A DNA stretch of 64,000 nt from Cylicocyclus nassatus (GCA_958299035.1 CATQJL010000316.1:39978025-40042024), one strand, 5' to 3'; shown: positions 22,101 to 33,593, numbered from the stretch's first letter. Made by a program: numbers and translations. Notes: a model not told the origin generated them from the sequence alone.

Positions 22101-22381
22101 ATGACCAACGGTCAGAAGCAGTCATGAGTAAGACCTATTGCGGAACTGTAGAATTTCGAAATAACAACAAATAAGATGACTTCAACAAATTTTAGGAGAG
22201 ATAAGAACGCTAGCAAAAGGTGAAAAACAAAGCAAACTCTACATAGATGAACCAGCAAAGAACTGTTCTCAATAGATGGAAGTGCGAAGACTACCGGAAG
22301 CATGAAACAAAACGCAATGTGACGACAAAGAAAACACATAAAAGAGCGAAATGCAGGGATGGACACATCTCCTCTCACTGC
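19199..22381. other. No confident gene; one candidate ORF
   Basis: A 75-residue plus-strand frame at 20145-20372 begins after a TAAAATCAG site and has five cysteines, but I recognise no family. A short GGGCGGGTTC-type tandem lies at about 19260-19310. Bases 21580-21640 are GA-rich. The AGGTATGCCTT motif occurs in inverted orientation at about 21041 and 21244. A hydrophobic minus-strand frame at 22112-22378 has little support. Confidence 0.3.
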
Positions 22382-22587
22382 CGAAATGAGTCATAATTCA
22401 ACACATTAAACACCAAACTACTGTAATTCAGCGTTTCCATCTTTTGTATATCCAGAAATCCCTAAAATCCCAAAATCCCAAAAATCGAATCTGGCGCTCC
22501 ATTCAAGGGTACGGTAGGCTCCCGGAACGATCGCCCTTTAACATTAAACTACTGTAATTCAGCGTTTCCATCTTTTGTTATTAGAAA
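22382..22587 (-). repeat. Right 206-bp inverted repeat of the 10.5-kb block
   Basis: Inverted partner of 12051-12256, with the same two internal CAAAAGATGGAAACGC direct repeats (here reverse complemented) and GC-rich centre. The outer edge reads TTAGAAA, matching TTTCTAA at the left edge. Beyond it the sequence is AT-rich and unrelated to the left flank. Confidence 0.85.
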
Positions 22588-22649
22588 GAAGATAAATTTA
22601 AATAAATAATATATTGTGTAAATAAATTTACATAATATATTATTATATT

Positions 22650-23720
22650 ATATTATTATATTTGCAGGGACCACGCTTCTTGACCTCTTTTCAGCTGTGA
22701 GATCGACGTCATAGCAGGAAGTTTATCACATACGAGGGACAACAGCCTATTGATTAGTGGATCATTATACCTCTCCCTGATATATACGACCAAGCTCTCA
22801 GCTGATCTCGTTTCCACTACGGCTGCTAGCATCAACTAAACTCCTTGGAGATGAGTGATCTGAGCCAGTAATCGTGGACATTGATACACGTCTAATTTTG
22901 GCCATACTGACTCAAGAGGAACTGAAACGGAAAGAAAAGGTAAGAGGAGCAACCAGACACCAATAAAGGCTAGAGATATGAAAGTAATCAGGGCGATATT
23001 GATAGTAGGCAGCTTGTAGTGAACGGCCACTTCAACCTTGTGACCCTCCCCTATGAATTCCCTGCAAATTTGGCATTGCTTGATTCTTTTGGGAATTCCA
23101 CTGAATCCCTTGAGTATCCACATTACAGTCTCTATCATCGCTTTTAGAAAATTCGACTGCGATTTCTTTGATTGAAGTATACACCAAACTTGAGCTCCAA
23201 ATTCAGAATAGAAAGTAGCTTTTTTCAAAAATGTTAATGTGCGCAATTGGAGAACCAGTTTCTTGAGTACTCATACAAGGGAGAAACGGAGCAGCAGTGA
23301 GGGTGCCTGCGACGAAGGCCGCTACAAGGTTGATGATTGAATCGATGGATTCGTGATTGGATCCAGAAATTACTGTACATTGATTTGTGTTCTAGTTTCC
23401 CAGTAAGCTATAAGGGCTGGAGCGTGGGAAAGGGGAAGCCTCTCGATTGGACAGACCAAAAAGCATGTTCGCGAAACAGGTGCAGAGTCCCGCGCGGGAG
23501 TGGAGATGCTGGTGCACCCCACTGCAATTGATAAGCCCTGTACGAAGTCCCCCTTGACTTCACTTCTAGGACATGCCTATGAGGTGCTCACAGAAAAAAC
23601 ACAAAAACAAATAGAACACTGAAAATCATTTCAAAACTCGAAAAAAAGCAGTGGTGTTCGCGACTTCCTTCGGCTGCATTATTCATAAGTATGAACAAGT
23701 TACTTGCATATTTTTATATT
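22650..23720 (-). pseudogene. Repeat-encoded protein with a membrane segment, copy 1
   Basis: I do not recognise the family. The minus-strand frame 22836-23246 encodes 136 residues with SQSNFLKAMIETVMWILKG, a CQIC pair, and a strongly hydrophobic segment (IALITFISLAFIGVWLLLL) that should span a membrane. After one stop codon the same frame continues to about 22660 with SAESLVVYIRERYND and LVCDKLPAMTS. The whole region is repeated at 44025-45760 with frameshifts. The lower edge meets an AT-dinucleotide-rich stretch (22590-22665). An envelope-like protein of a retroelement is conceivable but unproven. Confidence 0.45.
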
Positions 23721-24627
23721 TTACTAGCTGGCTTACCCGGCTCCGCCCGACCCTATCAAAACACTGATGAAGCTCTCATCCCTATCCCTTATCTTACAAC
23801 CTTTTCCTGTGCCGACGTCTATGCTAATTCATATTTCCGCTGTTTTAGTAATCAGCATGCTCGATTACCTCCTTTGCCAACTCCCGCTCTGTAGCTCAAA
23901 CTTTGCAAAAAATCGATAAAATCTATAAAAGTGATGGTTAATTTCAAAACTCATATTGTGTAATCAGCATGCTTGATTACCCCCCCCCCTGTTCCAACTC
24001 CCAGCCCACGCCAAACTCTAGCCCGCCACCGTACTCATTCCGAGCGTACCGGCAGCGAATTCGAGTACGGTATTGGGCGAGAAGTCTGAGATGACTTCTT
24101 TGGAATTCACTAAACCCTGCAAAAAATTCCAAGTATAACTACCGTTTAGGTAATAGATAAGTGGCATTTCGCGCAGAGAAGAGTTCTACACCTTCTTTAA
24201 GCTTAACTCTGAGCAAGTTGGCACATAGTTCTGTTTGGCAACATGTTAAATCTTTTCTTGACAAGCGTACAATTCCGCCTCTCTTTCAGATAATTCCTCC
24301 GGAAAGCAAAAAAAAAACCATCGTTCCGTGGAATTGCTCTTTCACTCTGAACCTACACTTAATGCAGCCAAGGACAATTTTATGAAAAACATAGTAAACA
24401 ATAAAACGGCTGCTGATCGAATCACCCAGTGCTGATCGAAAAAATAACTCAACAGCAAGAAGAGATGCTTGCTGAAAACTATTGGAAGTCCACTGCTAGT
24501 TTCAAAAGCGGCAGAGCCAGGTAAAATGAAAGGGCGAAGTTTTTAAAACAGGGCGGCTCAAAGCCAAGTGAAAAAGGTGATAACGATCAATCGTCTGTGA
24601 ACTGCATATTGCGCAACATTACATCGT
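23721..24627. other. No gene recognised
   Basis: Contains a C-homopolymer at about 23980-23990 and CAGCATGCTTGATTACC-like short direct repeats at 23856 and 23966. Frames are short. Confidence 0.35.
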
Positions 24628-24788
24628 AAACCCGGACTATATAAGCTCCTACAAGACGAAGGCGGTCGGTTCGATGTGCAACGCGGCTGCGACACAGCTG
24701 CGTCACAGCCGCGTCACAGCCGCGTTTTACCACGTCACACATCGAACCGACCGCCTTCGTCTTGCAGGAGCTTATATAGTCCGGGTTT
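24628..24788. mobile_element. 161-bp hairpin MITE
   Basis: Almost a perfect palindrome: AAACCCGGACTATATAAGC at the left, reverse complement at the right, arms of about 55 bp ending in TCGGTTCGATGTG, with a loop built from a CGCGTCACAGC-type tandem. A TATATAA box-like string lies in each arm. No coding content. Confidence 0.8.
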
Positions 24789-25041
24789 TTGAAATTAGAA
24801 CTTGCTTTCTTGCATTGTCTTAGTTATTTGCTCCGTTGACAGTGGTGTTGTTTTTCATAATCACTCAATGCCACGGGCGTTTTTCGCAGTATTGAGTAGT
24901 TGCCAGTCGATATCTTGTCGATAGTCTGATGGGCATGTTTTGAAAATTTGATATTGGTTCAGTACGTCTGCCCACTTCTGGGAAGTTGTATTTATAGTCT
25001 CCCAGTCTATACAGTCTCAATTTGTTGAAAATTTCAGATCC

Positions 25042-25177
25042 CGGCCAGACTTCGCTCAAAAGCGCCCAAATTTCTCAATGTCTCTTCAGTTTTTCGTGTG
25101 TAAGAAATGGGAGAATAACTTGGGCGTTTTTGGGCACTTTTGAGCGCTATTGGGGGCTTTTGAGCGAAGTCTGGCCG
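25042..25177. repeat. Short inverted-repeat hairpin
   Basis: Arms CGGCCAGACTTCGCTCAAAA and reverse complement, with more distant internal matches. Size and structure fit a small MITE. No target duplication is obvious. Confidence 0.65.
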
Positions 25178-25184
25178 AATCTTC

Positions 25185-26285
25185 AGGTTCTCTATCCTCG
25201 GTATTTCTTTTTGCCTTCGCAGGGTCACTTTATGTAATTTTTCGATCACAGCTCGAGAAGGATGCAGTCATACCTTCTCGAAATGCGAGTGAATCATCTA
25301 GAGGTGTCAATTTACATCCTTTTTGGCCTATTGATTATATTCTTCCAGACAATAAAATCTTGGAATTAAAACGACGCGGCTTCGTTGGAAACATTGCGCT
25401 CTCTTGGCTTCTTTTCTTTGCATTGAAAGAAAATAAAACGCGCAAAAGACGACGTATAATTTCTAATTGGTCGAAGTCTTTATATGAAGTCGCTATCGAA
25501 TTGTGGTTAACGAATGCTAAGCTTCTATGGTTCATGCGTGATAGTTCTCGAGTTACGCACTCACAAAATCATGGTTCAGGTACTGTGAGAAATCTGAACA
25601 TCATAATGACGAATTCGTCATGAGTGCTTTAAAATGCATATTCACGTTCATTTTACATGAACAACTCACTAAATAAAATGAACTTTTTTTGTAAGTGATC
25701 ACGACGCTTTTTAAAGGTCACAAAGGTCACATACATAACAGGTGTTAATCGATTTGATCTTCATTTTTAGTGTACAAGAGGATATCAGTAAAGAAGAGTT
25801 AGAACGGATTAAGACTGCGCTGCAAAGTCCGACAGAAGCAATACGTGAGAGCGCAGTTCAAGGTAAACTTCAACGAAAAAAAACAATAACAATTCTTTGT
25901 GTAAAGGAAACTTACTCTTTGGGCTATTGAGCACCGGCTCTTGTCGTAAACTACTCAAAGCGGGCTTTACCTATACTGGTATTACAAAGACAACATGCCT
26001 TAGCGACCGTATTAGGGGATAATGTTAGATAGAAGATCTACGACAATCATTTGATGATATGAAAAATGATAATACGTTTAGCACATATATGCAAAGAGAC
26101 GGATCGACAATGGCAAGAGATCAAGGACAAGTACGCAGAGGAAAAAATAAATAATTACAAAACAACGTCTAAAGAAATTACAAGGCAAAAAGATAAGTTC
26201 AACGTACATACATCGATGATACGATGGGATATAATGAAACGCGTCAATATTTGCAAAGATACAGCCCAGCTCTTTCCATAAATCC
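25185..26285 (+). other. Cluster of coding-like segments, product unknown
   Basis: A long plus-strand frame runs to 25623 and its C-terminal half is basic and hydrophobic (GNIALSWLLFFALKENKTRK), ending near a CAG|GTACTG donor at 25579. A tidy exon candidate at 25771-25862 sits between TTTTTAG and GTAAAC and encodes a charged segment (DISKEELERIKTALQSPTE). A third, Lys/Glu-rich frame covers 26066-26281. They may be exons of one gene, but I could not establish phase or family. Confidence 0.3.
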
Positions 26286-26930
26286 TCAGTACTTTATTCA
26301 GAGCTCGCAATTTGGCACCACTTCTTTGGAAAGCTGCTCACTGTGAGAGCTGATGGGCATAGAATGTGGGACGGATGGTAAGTTCGGCTATAAGTACTCT
26401 TCTTCGTCGTGCTCTTGAATCGTGCACATGTCGAACTGTTCCTGAAAAAAGTAGAATTTAAAAAGTAATCGCGACCTAACAGTTAGTAACTATGTTAACT
26501 AAAGCAGCAACACAGGACAGATACGCGTTATAAGAAGCCTTCCTGCACGAGTAGTTTGTACCACAGATATTAGCCCATAGCAGACTGCTTTACGTCTTCC
26601 AAAAAGCTTCATTGGGATTATGCATCAGGGTGCTACTTGAGTTCGCAGTTCCCAGGCAAATAGTGACTGGGCTTCTCATGTGGATAAAGGTAAATTTTCC
26701 CTAGACTGTTAGTGTGCGGGCGGCAGCTTATACCACACATTTGATAAATTCGACTCCAAACTGAAGCTCAGGCCGTGCTTTCTCTAGGCAGACCAATCAG
26801 CGTCCTCGAGTACGGTGCAGAGTATGATGATCGACAGTTTAGGCTTTTCAGGCCACAAATGAATAAAATGCGCTGAAGCCTAAAAGTAATTTACTTACGA
26901 CCTTCCAATTAAGGAGTGTACAGTTGTGAC
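26286..26930. other. No gene recognised
   Basis: Short frames only; no repeat family match inside the window. Confidence 0.3.
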
Positions 26931-27050
26931 AGTGGAATGTGGAAATTTTTGGCGAATTCGGCGATGTCGGCAATTCGCCAAAGTCGGCGAAAAACGCAAA
27001 GTCGCCGAGTTCGCCGGCATCGCCGAGAATTTTCACATTCCAAAGTCGTA
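26931..27050. repeat. Palindrome of GGCGA-type motifs
   Basis: TGGAATGTGGAAATTTTTGG and GGCGATGTCGG at the left pair with CCGGCATCGCCG and a TTTTCACATTCCA end at the right. The middle is a run of CGGCGA/TCGCC units. It could fold as one hairpin of about 115 bp. Confidence 0.65.
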
Positions 27051-27242
27051 AACGTATGTAAAGGTCACATCCCAAATGGATGAGTTTTACGGCACTTTTA
27101 CTCTACGGCAAATGAACGCAATGATGCGCTTCATTCGAACAAAATACATTTGGAACTAGAAAATATACATAGGAATTTCATTGTAGAGGATATTCGGAGT
27201 AAGAACTCTTCAAACAAAGATATTGATTTTTCTCGCTTTTTA

Positions 27243-27543
27243 AAGGCACCGTCCACCCAAAATCTCGAATTCAATGTTTTTGTCGCCTTCAGGCCTTCTG
27301 AAAGCCCTGATTCCGAATATGAAGTCGAAAATCCGCGAAACTCCCAAAAATCCCTGTTTCGAGAACCTTCCGCAACAAGCGCAGGCGGGATAAAGCATGC
27401 AAGTAAGCGGGTACTTCCGGAGCGGATTTCTCGCTCCAGAAGCAGTCTTTTGCGGCGAAGCTTGGGGGTTTGCCTAGTGTGGGGGCCCACACTAGTATGC
27501 CGTCATAATCTCGCCAACCTTCATTTTGGGTGGACGGTGCCTT
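27243..27543. mobile_element. MITE with AAGGCACCGTCCACCC ends
   Basis: Terminal inverted repeats AAGGCACCGTCCACCCAAAA are flanked by TA on both sides (27241-27242, 27544-27545). It is 301 bp and its interior contains TCGAATTC and CCTGATTCCGAA motifs. The same ends and interior recur in degenerate form at about 53960-54140, next to the right terminus of the 5.45-kb element, and the end motif alone at about 47212. Frames through it are fortuitous. Confidence 0.8.
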
Positions 27544-27545
27544 TA

Positions 27546-28670
27546 CGCATTTAGATCTTTTTGATTTTGGCTTAAAGCCTTACGTAGAACAACGTTACGC
27601 AAATATTTAGGTTCTATCTTGTACAGCTTGCTTTGCTCTATCGAAACTTACCGCAAAACCTATTTAGGGAGCAAGGAAAATACGACTTGCTGCAGGAGAA
27701 AGTAACGGAAAGATTGACAAAACAACCTGATTAATCTTTTCTTAGTTTACGGCCTGTGCTCAGCAAAGAACTTAAACATTCTAGACGTCCCAGCTGCTTA
27801 GATATGGCAATCAGCTCCAGTACATTCTAGCCGTCAACAACAATCAGTGGAGTGATAGCTAGGTGTAGCTTTGATCACAATGATGCATATTGCGGACAAA
27901 ATCAAAACTCCTTTTAGTGTCAGTAATCAATTCGACAATATCCGTGAACATGCCACTTCACTCGCCTGCCATGATTCTTCTCTCTTGCAACACCCACTTG
28001 AGCATTGTGCCATTGCTCTAGAGATCCCCGTCATTCCATTTGCTGAGCTACACGACGATTATCAGAACAAAATCATCCGAAGCGAGAAAAAATCTACACA
28101 AATCCAAAGAAGTTGTTAGAAGTGATTCCACTGGAAACGGATCAAGCACGAACAAATAAAAATAACGGAGCCAAGAACCGAAATACGAAGGAGGTTGAAG
28201 GCATGATGGAAACATGATGTTGACGTGAATGACGAAGCAGGTTTGGTTGCTGCAGTGAAAGGGAAAAGTGGAAAATCACTGCAGTCCAAATTAGCAGTTT
28301 TTGTAAGCAAATCTACACTAAGTTTAGCTGCTGTAGAGTCAGGAAATGGAAACATTTCAGAAGTACCCTGACGTAGAGAAAGAAGAAAATTGTAGTAAAA
28401 AAGAACCAAGGATTTGAGAAACAACTGAATCCGAAAACCAGAGGAAGTCCCGCTTGTCGATGTGAATTTTGCTATAATTAGACATGAAGTTGCATGTTTC
28501 TGCAGTCACACTAGCTTAATTAGCTCATTTTGGCTATGGCAACGGAAGGTGTTTGCTGCATTGTGTTGCACTCTATAATCCAGTGCTCATAGAACTCAGG
28601 TAGTAGATTACCACTGCATTTCACTAGTAAACCTTTAAATCCGAGCAAAGATACCCTCAAGCAGACCAAA
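27546..28670. other. Coding-like fragments, no assigned gene
   Basis: A plus-strand frame at 27871-28119 encodes 82 residues, and a separate plus frame at about 28230-28370 reads VAAVKGKSGKSLQSKLAVFV and onward to a Ser/Gly-rich end. Neither has a recognisable domain and they are not in a common frame. The minus frame at 28116-28424 overlaps the second. Confidence 0.25.
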
Positions 28671-30347
28671 AAGGGAAGTTCATTTAATAGAAGTGGCGAT
28701 TAGGAGAGAGATCTATACTCGTTGATAGAGCTTAAAAAGCTGATTTCAAATATACCTTCTATATCTGCGATGAATTGTTCTAAAGAAAGTTACGAGCTTT
28801 TCTAAAGCCAAATTTTCGTGCATTTTGAGTCGCAAAATCAAGATAATCTCTACACAAAAGTGTGCAAGCTCAAGCAAACCACCTAGTAAGCATTGTAGAT
28901 CCAATTCAAGTTCATCCGAACGCTTTCGAGTGTTTTTCGACCATTGTACCATTGTTGTTCATCTACAGATCGTCAATTCATTCCTAGGTCCCACTTTCAT
29001 TATGTATACAAAAAAGCCCCATAACCTCCGTCTAGAAAAACGCGTCGCGTCGGAAACTTTTTGGAAATTACCAATGGATAAAACGTAAAACGATGTTTCT
29101 GATATATCTTCAATATCTGTAACACATTCTTCTAGATGGAGGTTATGGGCCTTTTTTTCATTTATAATGGAAGTGTGATTTAGGAAGAAATGGCGACCTG
29201 TGAATAAACAACATGGTCGGAAAACATTTGAAAACGTTCGAATGAACTTGAATTGGACCTATTAGGGTGATGGTAAAAAATGAGGCAGCTTGATTTTTAT
29301 TATATTTTGAAATTTTTTGTTCTCACCAACAACAAGCAAACTGCAACTCAAACGTCGCTTACATAACCGACCTTCGCCTATTATTCTGGCAACGCGTTAC
29401 CGCTCCTTTCTCATAACCGTACGCATGGCGCCTTGAAGACTCAGACAGGGTTTTTGGAACTTCGCTCATTCTTGCGCTGCCATACCGTAAAGTTATAGAG
29501 CAACTGATACACCATTCTAAAGAGCTCTTCATGTTCCTTCAAACAATATATTGAACATACAGGATTTCTTTCTATTTCTGGATAAAAACAGGAAAAAATC
29601 TGAAAAATAGCTAATGGCGCAATAAAAAAACCAAAAAATCATGTTTTGCCTTATATTTTCCGAAGATAGATAAAAACTGAGGTAAGCTGCATATGGATGG
29701 ATAGAGCATAAAAAGCTCTATTAGATGGTACCTAGAAAACATGCGTTCACCTGCAAAGAATTGAATAACGCGTATCTTTGTTCTCGAAGCTGCTAATGGC
29801 CATATCTCTTGACTTTGAAACTTGAGGTCATCAAGCCGTCGTGGGTTTAGTGACTGTCCCACCAGCCATTCCAGCAGTGGTACTTTGGGTGGTCTCACAT
29901 GTTTCAATGAGCAGATACTGGCCAAAGTTTATAATTTGTCAAAGTGACTAACTTTGCATTTCAGCCACTATAAAAATAATTACGTATGCAAATGACCTTA
30001 TATAGGTATTTTCTGAAAGAGATAATTTATACTAACACCTATCAAAATTGGGAAGTTTACCCACTTTTCTTTTTTGAAATCTACAGTTATTCTCTAGGTG
30101 CCCCATTTTTGATCACCCTGATACAATGCTTACTATGTGGTTTGCTTAAGCTTGCACACTTTTGCGCAGAAATTATCATGATTTTGCGACTTAAAATGCA
30201 CGAAAATTTGGCTTTAGAAAAGCTCATAACTTTTTTCAGAACAATGCATCGCAGATATGGAAAGTATATCTGAGATCAGCTTTTCAAGCACTATCAATTG
30301 GTATAGATCTCTTTCCGAATCTCCACTTCGACTAAGGAACTTCCCTT
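28671..30347. mobile_element. Foldback transposon, right arm split by a nested MITE
   Basis: The left arm (28671-29040) is complementary to the right arm, which is in two pieces, 29129-29261 and 30122-30347. The ends are AAGGGAAGTTC and its complement, with a GAAGTGG motif close in, resembling the 5256-6560 element. Removing the 29262-30121 MITE restores an uninterrupted foldback of about 0.8 kb. Open frames inside are by-products; the same peptides appear in both arms. Confidence 0.8.
29262..30121. mobile_element. TA-target MITE, TTAGGGTGA ends (copy 1)
   Basis: Ends are TTAGGGTGATGG and ATCACCCTGA, flanked by TA at 29260-29261 and 30122-30123. The intact left arm of the host foldback shows the unfilled site with a single TA. 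It is 860 bp. The second copy is at 54224-55096. Internal landmarks shared by both copies include AACCGACCTTCGCCTATTAT and GGTACTTTGGGTGGTCTCAC. Confidence 0.85.
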
Positions 30348-31454
30348 GTAAGCTACGGTGATTGCAATGCAGAAGTCCAAGAAAAGTAGAAATTCGCCAT
30401 TAGGAAACTAACTTTGCCCATTCTCAATTCAACTTCAAGAACTAGCCACATGCTCCGCTTGTATGCGATCTGTTTGTCATGAATGATAAATCAGGTGGCT
30501 TTGAAGCGAATTTGATACCAAATAGTGACGGAAATGCTTCGTATCAGCAGCTTTTCTAGAGATTTCGCAGCGTTTTTTCATGTGTTCGGCTGATTAGTTA
30601 GACTTATAGTTCTCACAAAGGCTATTTCTCATGAATGTTTGGTCCTTGCTAGCTTTTGTTTCCAAAACTTGGAACACAACCTACAAATTAAAGCTATTCA
30701 ACAATCTTCTGTCGCTTAGCAAATGCTTGCCATTACGAAATCGTAGAGCCGATCACTGTTTTGAAATTGTCTTGCCACGCTGTCACCTTCAATTATTTTT
30801 ACATTAGATATCACTCAATGTTTTGCAAAGTAGCTACCAGTAGCATTAAGTGCATTAAGCACATTACAGAGGTTTGAGAATTGTAGAGAGTACTAAATCA
30901 ATGAATTGAGATTGTTAATCACGATTCCTCGCTGTGCAACTATGTGTAAAAACGTCGTTCTCTTCGTCGGGTATCAAACAGACGACTTTCAACCACAAGT
31001 CTTTGTCTTGCAACTGAGATCTGACGATTCCCCCTTTCAGTCTCTCTATATGGTGTACGTATTTTCCAAATAAAAAATTCCGCTCTTGAGCCGATTCGGA
31101 CCAAACCTTGACACATACACTTCGGGGCTAGACGGGGTGTACCTACTCTTCGTTATCGATCGAATCGATTTTATCATTTTTTTCGCAAACTTCGAGCTAC
31201 AGGTCTGAAAGTTGGTACAAAGAGGGTAAGTCATCTTCAAGCCGTGATAAATAAACACGTTCTCCTCTGGCCTGTAAAGAAAACACAATTCTAATCTTTT
31301 TTCAGCTTTAGCGCATCCTAGATTTTCTAACATATGCATATTGCAAGAGTTTGCTCTTTTTGGTGATTCTGCCCCAAGCTAGCTCCAGTTAACAATGACT
31401 CTATCGCTTCGTGTCCTCCTCATACCAAGTTAGAGTCATTGGTATTTTTTCCAG
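30348..31454. other. Upstream region of the defensin-like gene, no other gene
   Basis: A 37-residue open stretch at about 30445-30559 reads like coding (CDLFVMNDKSGGFEANLIP) but is isolated. A minus frame at 31046-31339 overlaps an AT-rich segment. No TATA box or initiator stands out. Confidence 0.3.
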
Positions 31455-31462
31455 GTAAAAAG

Positions 31463-32502
31463 ATGTACATCATAATTGTCGCCATGGTACTCTTCTACGT
31501 GGTTGGCATTAACGGCGGCGATTTTGATTACAACCCACATGTAATCTGCCAAAAACACATGTGGACAAACGCGAACTACGCTACCGACATGTGCGTTAAG
31601 TTCTGCCAGCATTGGTATAAAGTGAGTCTTTTTCACTAATGCAAAAAAGATTTTTGGATTAATTTTTGGACATAAATATACGGGTCGTTTCAGTAACGTC
31701 GCACTAATTTGTTATTCCAACTGGCTTGCCTTGCCGATTTTTGCAAGAAAAAGTCATGCCTTGCAGTCTTAGCGGTATTTGACAGGGAAAGATCTTATGA
31801 TGAATGCGGAAGAAAAAATTAGCAGGCTTTGCTTACAGACTGCAAAGGCTGGAAACTTATAAAAAAAATTCTGCATCTCCTGCAATACAAGTTTTGTGAC
31901 CTAATTTTTCTAGGTAAGTCAAGCTAATCGGACTAACATTGTCATCTTGAAGATACATGCTAACATTTATTTTGCTGATTCTTTTTGCAAACACTACTCA
32001 TAGCTCAAAGTCTTTGCAGATATTAATCATAGCTCACAAACTTGATCACCACAAACTTTCTCACATAAAAGATATAGATAATGCGACATCATATTGCTGG
32101 CAGATTATGAACACATCATCTTTGATCGAAACTCAAGTAGTCTTCTTCTTCCACTTCTATCCCGCGAATCTGTCTGTTTTATAGAGTTGATAAGGTGTCT
32201 TTGCAAAAAGTTTTCTCTTTCCGGCAAAATTAATAACCGGCTTCTATTTGCAGAAAGTTGCAGTTCAAAAATTAAAAGGAACAACAACCTTGAGGAAATC
32301 TAGAACATTATTCAAAAAGGGTATTTAGGTGACATAGAACCCCCACGTGCATCTGAATTGAAGATAAATTCAAGTCATTTAAAATTGATTAAATTAGTTG
32401 ACTTGCGAAGATTCTAAAGATATCAATAAAAATCAAACATTTCAGGTGAGCGGTTTTTGTTGGAAGGACGGTGGTTACTACCTGTGTAAGTGCTTGAAGT
32501 AG
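31463..32502 (+). CDS. Secreted six-cysteine CS-alpha-beta (defensin-type) peptide, two exons
   Basis: Predicted exons are 31463-31621 and 32446-32502. The 824-bp intron is phase 0, with a GTGAGT donor and a CATTTCAG acceptor. The product is 71 residues. Residues 1-18 form a hydrophobic signal peptide (IIIVAMVLFYVVGI). The mature part has exactly six cysteines at 29, 44, 48, 58, 67 and 69: C-x14-C-x3-C-x9-C-x8-C-x-C. This is the cysteine-stabilised alpha-beta arrangement of invertebrate defensins, usually three disulphides and antimicrobial. The start is the first ATG after a TTTTTTCCAG site (31454), which could be a trans-splice acceptor. ATTAAA at 32636-32641 could serve polyadenylation. 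A related CS-alpha-beta role other than antimicrobial cannot be excluded. Confidence 0.8.
31622..32445 (+). other. Intron of the defensin-like gene
   Basis: GTGAGT start, TTTCAG end, 824 bp, AT-rich. Short frames inside have no motif. It is much longer than the 45-70 bp introns of the transposon genes in this window. Confidence 0.7.
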
Positions 32503-32742
32503 TCTGAAGTAAGTGCGAATTTACAGACGTGAAGAAGCTGGGTCCAAGTTTTTAGGTGCCGCGATCCAGCACCATGTTCAAGAAGTGATTGATAAATTGA
32601 AGCAATGTATTTAACAAACAAAATATGTGTCTTTAATTAAAGTGCTTTTCGCGATGAGTTTAAATACGGTTTTGAGAAAGCACTGAGACGTTTCCAAGTC
32701 TATTTTATTTGCCATGTGCATGAGAGCGTCAAACCATGTTTG

Positions 32743-33256
32743 GGTTCCTTCATACTACGCCGCAGAACGCGGCGTGCTGCGGCGCACTCCTCAAAACGCA
32801 ACAGCCTGTGCAGCACGCGGCAGCACGCAGAAGCACGCCGCATCCTGCGGCGTGCGCCGCTGCAGTCGCAATGAAAATATAAGCTCGCTCGCTGTGAAGG
32901 AACCTTTTGGAGAACACGAACGTGCAGCAAATAAAGATGTACGCTGTGTGTCCCAGAAAAGTTCTCATGTGAACCAGCGTGCGTATGTGGTGCGACGCTG
33001 CCTTTCGCTCTTTTTGACACGTTTCTTTTATCCAACTGAACTGCCCGAGGGAACTGCCCGAGGTTAACACGTTCAAAAGAGCGAAAGGCAGCGAGATGAC
33101 GTGGTACCTATGGGAATCTTGCTGGGGAACAAACAATACATCCACAACCGGAAAACTGTGCTGCCGTGAGCGTATACTTTCACTGCGACTTTAGCGGCGC
33201 ACCCCGCAGGACGCAGGATTCCTTCATAGCTGCGTCCCGCGGCGTATGAAGGAACC
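32743..33256. mobile_element. MITE with GGTTCCTTCATAC ends
   Basis: Left end GGTTCCTTCATACTACGCCGC pairs with the right end GCGGCGTATGAAGGAACC. The left interior is a GC-rich run of GCAGCACGC-type units. Within it, 32995-33022 and 33068-33094 form a second inverted pair (CGCTGCCTTTCGCTCTTTT), so a smaller hairpin may be nested inside. No coding capacity. Confidence 0.75.
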
Positions 33257-33593
33257 ATTTGAAGCACAAGGACCGCATGGTTCAGATAAAATCAATTGTT
33301 GCAGCTACTTCAGCGCTCAATTACAGGAGTGTTGATTGCGTGAGTATTACAAAACAGAAGCATCCATGGCAAGAAGATACCCAACATTGGTCTATCTGGG
33401 CGGTTTTGATGGTCTATCTGGGCGGTTTTAAACGATAAATCTGTTTACTTGCCCTGTTGATTTTTTAACTCACAAGGGAAGTGTCACAAATCGCAGTGGC
33501 CGTTTGAGATGGGATGGGTGGTGTGACACGTCACTCGGAAGGGCATTTTCAAAACCACCCTCGCTAGCTGCAGAACAACTCTGGGAAGGCTAC

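Noticed and set aside
26931..27050. CRISPR-like array
   Set aside because: The units are irregular, overlapping and palindromic with no spacers; this is a hairpin of GGCGA motifs.
27150..27554. 134-residue plus-strand ORF
   Set aside because: Its frame passes straight across the 27243-27543 MITE boundaries, so it is not a gene.
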